NCBI GenBank assembly: GCA_016647705.1 | Contig: JAENRU010000487.1 | Span: 1,488,001 to 1,552,000, forward strand | From: Eucommia ulmoides | Taxonomy: Eukaryota; Streptophyta; Magnoliopsida; Garryales; Eucommiaceae | Direction: 5' to 3' | DNA length: 64,000 nt | In this document: positions 58,768 through 64,000 of the stretch, piece by piece | Numbering within the stretch: position 1 is the first letter of the stretch | Layout of the letters: each line of letters begins with the position of its first letter | Position numbers and translations under genes: made by a program | Notes under the pieces: model-generated | Database searches by the model: none | The model's input: the letters and a program-made list of their open reading frames with translations, nothing else | What the model was told of the DNA's origin: nothing

Positions 58768-60009
58768 ACTTTGCGTTCGGGAATATTTATTGGTGGAAAC
58801 ATGCGGATTCATGGGGATAAAATTGTTATGTTATGAAAGTAGCACTTAAGCTGGTTTCCAATTGCACTATTATTCATGCACCCCATTTTAAATATAGCAA
58901 TCTTAGCTTATTTTAGTGAATGGTTTAATGTCAACTTAAAAAAGGAACTTGTGTTCTTCTCTCTAATTAGAAATATATATATATAAATAAATAAATTGTG
59001 TAAAATAACTAAATAAAATATATTTTAGCTCAAACAATAGGTTCGTAATTAGTAACTGGGCCTCTCACCTCATCAAACAACGAATGTTCGCATCAAAAGC
59101 TGAGAGTCAGGTATTAGGCAAGTGATTGATCAGTTAATCTCGAAGTCTAAGATATTTGAGTAATTAAGCCTTTAGGGTGTCTCTTAACACCCAATCTCGA
59201 GCCAACTGAATTAGGATCATTAGTCTAACACTTGCAATATAGACATTTTAGAAAGTAAAAGAGAGATTAACATTGCACATGTCATTCGCTAAGTTAATTA
59301 TTTGAAAATAAAAAAATTAGAAAATTGAGTGTAGAATTAAGTCTTTTTGAGGTTGACAATCATTGAGTTGCTAACATTGATTGTTGAGATTACTTATACT
59401 TGAGATTAAATTACTTGAACAAGGTAAAACTCGGAATAAAATTAGGTGTTTTTTAACGTAAATAATAGTTACTTCCTTCAATACACATGCATTTCAACTA
59501 ATATATATTTTTGAACTTAACCTACTGTGTTAAACAGGTTATCGCAAGCAGTATAAATGTTTGTAGGTATCATCAGTGTAAACTTTCACGAGATTAAAAT
59601 TCGTCCACTAAGGATCGCCCAATGGTTTTAAAGGCTTATTGCATAAAGCTAAATACAATTATGTTCAATACGAAAGTGGCTTTTTTATTTTTTTTAAAAT
59701 TCATGTTTTGCTTGAGAACTAGCAAAATAAGAATTTAAGTATAGGAGTGTGATCGTTCTCAATTTTGTACTAAATTTTCACCCAAAATTAATAATTTTGT
59801 TAGACTTTTTTTTTATCATTTTTTAATTATGAATAATACAATCTAATGTTTTTATAGGTATAAGCTCGGAAAAAAAAAATGGTTTTCAAATTAAATTCCC
59901 TTTTTACTAATTTAAAATCGAAACATGATCACCAACTTTAGAGGTGTTGAGTTCTCTTCCGAAATAATTATGTCGTTAATTCACATAATCCATTTAAGGA
60001 GGCTAAAAA
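58768..60009. repeat. Non-coding part of unit C
   Basis: No gene. Aligns with 42138-43380. Confidence 0.7.
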
Positions 60010-60330
60010 AACAGAAGATTTATTTAGGTGTACCTCTTTGCGTAATGCCACAACCAAATGCTACAGCGGTCGAAGAACTGTTGAATAAAATGAGGAGTAA
60101 AATAGTCCATGATTAGAATAGAAAAAACATGTTTAAAATAAACAAATGGAGAAAAGAAAAGTTTGAGCATACATACTTCTTTTCTCTTCTTTGATAGATT
60201 GCTCAATTTGTTGCCGCAGAAACCACCATGTCTATATATATACAAGAAAAAGACGATATGCTTTTCTTGGTTCATAGAGCATTTGGTCCTTTACTTCATT
60301 CCCAAGGTGAAGGATTGCAAAGAATTCCCT
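60010..60330 (-). pseudogene. Exon block fragment, copy 7 (unit C)
   Basis: Homologous to 43380-43700, with FFDRCSIWLWHYAKR on the minus strand. The A-like to B-like switch in unit C falls inside this block. Product unknown. Confidence 0.4.
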
Positions 60331-60744
60331 TGGTCTCTTTACTTTTTTTTTTTTTTTTTCACATATCTTAATTTCCTTGGCAAACCATAACTAATAGAAA
60401 AATATTTAAAACAACGCAAACAAATAGAATCGATTTTGAGTTTTTAAATTAAAAATGCAGATCGACCGTCGACCAAATCTTGGCATGTTTTTTTATTTCT
60501 GGAGATCAATTGCCGGCTAGATATGGGCATGGTCTGACTAGCGATGGCTAGATCTAGGCTGTTGCCCCCCAAATCTGGTTGATGCATATATATATATATA
60601 TATTAATTTGTTTTCATGTTTTTCCTTCATGTTTTTTAGTTATTTAATTTTATTTTTTTTTTGTCAATATCTAAATAATTTTTTTCCCCAATGTTTTTAG
60701 TTATATAATTTTTATATTTGTTGTTTTTTTTATTATTTATTTTG

Positions 60745-60955
60745 GTGGTGACGGTGATAGTAGTAAATGTTTGTTGTGATAGTGGCAGAGATGATAGTGA
60801 ATATTTACTATGATGGTAACGGTGCTGATAGTAAATATTTGCTGCAATGGTAGCGACGGTAGTGATAATAAATATTTTATGTAGTGGCGGCGACAGTAAT
60901 AACGATTATTTGATGTGGTGGTGAGGAAGATAGAAATAATTGTTGTGGTTGTGAC
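60745..60955. repeat. GGT/GAT minisatellite, unit C
   Basis: Same degenerate repeat as in units A and B. Confidence 0.7.
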
Positions 60956-61395
60956 TAGATAATATTTTTATGTGGTGGATAATTGTTATTATTAAAAAAT
61001 TAATTGAAAGGCTATTTTTGTCATAGAAAATAATATACTTTTTTATATTGGGGTTTTCATAAAATCAAAAAGAAGGGTATGGATAATCTTAAAAAGTAAT
61101 GAGTTTTGGGGGCCAAAAAAAATCATCTTTTTATCATATACATTATTGAATACCACATCGATGTCGGACCCTTTTCTTGATAACCATTCGCAGTGTTTGT
61201 TAAAAAGTCCACCAACCAATGCTCTATCCATAAGAAAAGAACAATAAACTTTTCTTGGTTCAATGGTGTTTGCCAAAGAATTTGGTACTTTACATTATTC
61301 ACAAGATAGCGAAAGTACCTCTTTCCTTTTTCTTACTTTTCCCATGACATATCTTGAGATATTGCCTTAACAGAGATGCTCACAATAGAGCATTG

Positions 61396-61616
61396 CCTTA
61401 CCTCTTCAATGGTGGGATTTCTGAACCGAAGTCCACCAGACATCAATGGTGCGACGAACAACATCAATAACATGGAAACTTCCAATGCCAGTGACTTAAA
61501 TCATTCTCTTGGTTAGACGTAACAACAATGCCTCCATCTCTACATTTGGAACCCCAAGTGTCTCTCTAAAACCGGCCGTCTTCCTTCCTTCGCTTTCAGA
61601 TTTGAACATGTATAAT
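61396..61616 (-). pseudogene. Degenerate MYND-like gene piece (unit C)
   Basis: Identical by eye to 51080-51300 in unit B. It is a decayed copy of the exon kept at 62210-62480. Confidence 0.6.
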
Positions 61617-61922
61617 GAGACAACATGTATTCAGATGTCATGAGACATTTATCATTACTTGGCAAATTTATATGCATGCTTGTAAAGCGCACCATTTACC
61701 CATAAAAGCAAAACATATAAATCGAATTTTTTTATGCTTGTCTCATTTCTCTTCTCCTGTAATATTTGTTGGTATATTATTATATTATGTTTTGAGACAT
61801 AGGAAAACAAAAAATATTGGTTGTATCCTAGGAAATCAGATCAATAACTATAAGAGAGTAAATGAAATAAAGCCGAAAGAGGATGTGTTCTCTTACAATA
61901 TAATAGTTATTTGCATACCTCT

Positions 61923-62500
61923 TTCCTGAGGAAGACCCTGCCGCACAACAAAGCAACTGTTCTCCATCAACTTCTTTCTCATACTGCTGATTGAGTTCTG
62001 TATACTTATTAGGGTTCAATAGAACATTTGAGCTTGTTTTTTCGTTGTCACCCTGACCGGGTGGGTGCAAAAATGTAACCCCGACTAGATCACTATTTTT
62101 GGATATCAACAGTTTGTTCAAAGAAAATCGATCTCGACCACTTTGAACCAGCATCATGATCTTGCTGAAGCAAACAGTCGGCTAAGCACATGACTCTTTT
62201 GACAGCATAAACAAACCTAAGCTCTTCCATGGTGGGATTTCTGAACTGAAGTCCACCAGACAAAGTGCAACGAACAACATCAATAACTGGGAAACGATCA
62301 TTACCTGAAACTTCCAATGCCAGGGACATAATCATTCTCCTGTTTAGAGGTAAAATCAATGCCTCCATCTCCTAAGTCACTTGCAAAATCTCAACATTTG
62401 GAACCCTAATTGTCCCCGTCATCTTCCTCACCTCGCTTTCAGATCTGAACATGTATAACGCTAAATCCCCACCGTCGCTGCTGATGAACTGAATACATGA
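61923..62500 (-). pseudogene. MYND-like gene, broken (unit C)
   Basis: Minus strand: NRRMIMSLALEVSGNDRFPV and LSGGLQFRNPTMEELRFVYA (62360-62210), then, after a frameshift near 62115, LLISKNSDLVGVTFLHPPGQ to EQLLCCAAGSSSG (61930). A Trp codon kept in A (VTWEME) is TAG here (62372-62374), and the finger is lost after EQLLCC. It is the same MYND/MSS51-like family as 44941-46180 and diverges from the neighbouring PPR gene. Confidence 0.65.
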
Positions 62501-62893
62501 AGACTAATACGATCCTGCCCAGGCCTCAAGCTCTCGGAATGGAACCTTCTATTCCCATCTTGTTAGCTTTGTCATTTTGGTTGTTATATTGTTAGTTGGT
62601 TTGCTATTCTGGTTGTTATAGCTGCCAAGAAGCTATAAATACTATAGCTCGTGTTCATGAGAATAATGAGAATTTAGTTGTACTCCTTCTTCTAAATCTT
62701 CTTCTTATTCCTCTCAATTCTCTGTGTTGTTTCTGTTGAATTCTCTGCTCATCTTCTTATTTCTTCTCTCTTTCATCTTCTTATTTCTTCTCTCACATCT
62801 TTTTTCATTTTCTTCTGGAGCTAACACTCGCTTGAAGAGTGCTATTCGCCATTCTAACCTGTTGATTTCATTGGTGCTTTCGTTGTTCTTGCC
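62501..62893. promoter_or_regulatory. Divergent intergenic region upstream of the PPR gene
   Basis: The CT-rich stretch at about 62690-62810 is leader-like. The region separates the minus-strand MYND-like gene from the plus-strand PPR start, so a shared promoter region is inferred. Confidence 0.4.
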
Positions 62894-64000
62894 ATGGCGA
62901 AATTCCGTCCCGTTCGCCGTCGATTTCATCCTTATCGGAAAGAGATAAAAAAGAGCCTCTGCTTTATCGCCTCCATCATCAAAAGCTTCCAGTCGAAATT
63001 CACCATCTCCGGTAAGACATTCAACCGACTCTTCACCGCGATTATCAAATGCTTCACATCAAATTTTACATCACCCACCAAGAGATTCAATTAGCAGCCA
63101 ACATTCATCTCCGATAATGTCACATATCTCCAATCAAAATTCACCTTCCCCAACAAGAATCAGCAGCCCTGTTCAGTAAAATTCCCCTGTTCATGTTCCA
63201 CCACCACCGCTGCCGCCACCTCCAGCTGACGAACATTCAGGTGGTTCCTATATCTCTCCGGTGAAAATACCGACCAGTAGTACGGCTACAGCCTCTGACA
63301 CGACGACGACAAACGTGTTGACTTTGAAGCCGTCGCCAAGTGTTGGATCGAGTGTTGAAAGCTTAATCGATCCAAGTTTGTCATGTGGAATCACCTCTGG
63401 AGTCGCGACGAGCAAGGAACTGTTCGATGGATTAGAAAATGCCGGTGACAGGTTAGAAATTTCGAGTTCAATCGCTTTCGATTTCTTCATTAGGGCTTTT
63501 TGTGATCCAAAGAAGCCATCCGAAGCATTCGCTTGCTTTTACATGATGAAAGGGAAGCAAATTGTACCGAAAATCGAAACCTGTAATGATCTCTTGAGCT
63601 TGTTCATTAAATTAAACACAACCGAAACAGCTTGGATTATCTATGCTAAAATGCTCAGATTAAAGATGAGTTCATCCCTATTAGGGATGGTCATAGGGAT
63701 GCACCTTCAACATAATGATCAATCTGTTGTGCATACAGGGAACCTCAAAAAGGCCATTGAATTCATCAGCTACATGGAGCATTTAGGGTTTAAGCCAAAT
63801 ACAGTGCCAGTTAACTCCGTCATCCATGGCTACTGCACAAGCAGAAACATCGAAATCGCCCACAAGGTGTTCGACAAAATGAAACTCAAAGGAATCAACC
63901 CTGATTCATATACTTATGCTTCTTTAATCAGTGGGTTATGCAAGAAAGGAATAGTTGAAGCTGCTTCTGACATATTTCGCAAAATGGAGGATCATGGTTT
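62894..64000 (+). pseudogene. P-class pentatricopeptide repeat protein, 5' part; runs off the window
   Basis: ATG 62894 gives MAKFRPVRRRFHPYRKEI. After the A-run at 62947-62952 the homologous reading moves by one base: a Ser/Pro-rich low-complexity region (KASSRNSPSPVRHSTDSSPR…VHVPPPPLPPPP) followed by PPR repeats, AIEFISYMEHLGFKPNTVPV, NSVIHGYCTSRNIEIAHKVF, DKMKLKGINPDSYTYASLIS and GLCKKGIVEAASDIFRKMED. Such proteins bind organelle RNA. Lesions: the frameshift at the A-run, TAA at 63177-63179 where Gln is expected, and an apparent 21-bp insertion (about 63680-63700) replacing a conserved repeat start. From 63180 onward the frame is open to the window end. It could be a recently inactivated gene or one read from an internal start. 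Confidence 0.75.

Larger units (their letters stand above)
58028..62893. repeat. Duplicated segment, unit C (mosaic)
   Basis: Left part (58028 to about 60165) resembles A rather than B. The middle (about 60213-62115) is almost identical to B. The right part (about 62120-62940) is absent from B and resembles A. Diagnostic bases: gtttgagc (A, C) against gttgagc (B) at about 60162; gttgccgcag (B, C) against gttgctgcag (A) at about 60211; the 87-bp duplication of A is absent in C. Confidence 0.88.

Overview
This window looks like plant nuclear DNA, probably a eudicot. It is AT-rich and full of microsatellites. It contains LTR retrotransposons, Helitrons, Mutator-like and foldback DNA transposons, MITE-like elements, and decayed fragments of typical plant genes (PPR, RDR6-like, MYND/MSS51-like). 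I see no prokaryotic genes, no rRNA or tRNA genes, no CRISPR array and no virus. Almost every coding stretch is broken. The only nearly full-length host gene is a PPR gene that enters at the right edge and carries at least two lesions. All identifications come from reading motifs by eye, and no database search was possible.

Layout. 1-13412 is a patchwork of old duplicated blocks (a decayed gene piece, a GGT/GAT-type minisatellite, dispersed repeats), a Ty3-gypsy LTR remnant (about 355-1129), MITE-like elements, and a 1.6 kb foldback element (about 6505-8127). 13422-30858 is one 17.4 kb Mutator-like element with long terminal inverted repeats and a 9-bp target duplication, TATGCATTG. An unoccupied paralogue of its insertion site lies at about 5755-6000. 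Inside it are two Helitrons whose 3' ends face each other (15860-23344 on + and 23417 to about 25.4 kb on -), a broken N-terminal piece of an RDR6-like gene (26065-26578), and a family of about 180-bp tandem repeats present as about 6 copies on the left and about 17 inverted copies on the right.

30868-36212 returns to the older duplicated blocks, with a TIR element (32645-34436) and a second Ty3-gypsy LTR. 36213-41499 is a decayed Ty1-copia element with a truncated 5' LTR, an intact 3' LTR and a polyprotein full of stops and frameshifts. From 41500 to the right edge, a segment of about 5 kb occurs three times. Unit A is 41500-46624, unit B is 47640-51812, and unit C is 58028 onward. The segment carries a decayed minus-strand MYND/MSS51-like gene. 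In A and C it also carries the divergent 5' end of a PPR gene. A and B are separated by a Ty3-gypsy protease fragment and a small Mutator-like element that carries a coding-like exon. B and C are separated by a 6 kb Helitron that has lost its 5' end (51813-57839).

Nothing here works as an operon or pathway. The story is one of genome dynamics: repeated segmental duplication, nested insertion, gene-fragment capture and exchange between duplicates. The most notable items are the giant Mutator-like element with an RDR6-like fragment and nested Helitrons, the mosaic structure of unit C, and the foldback element.
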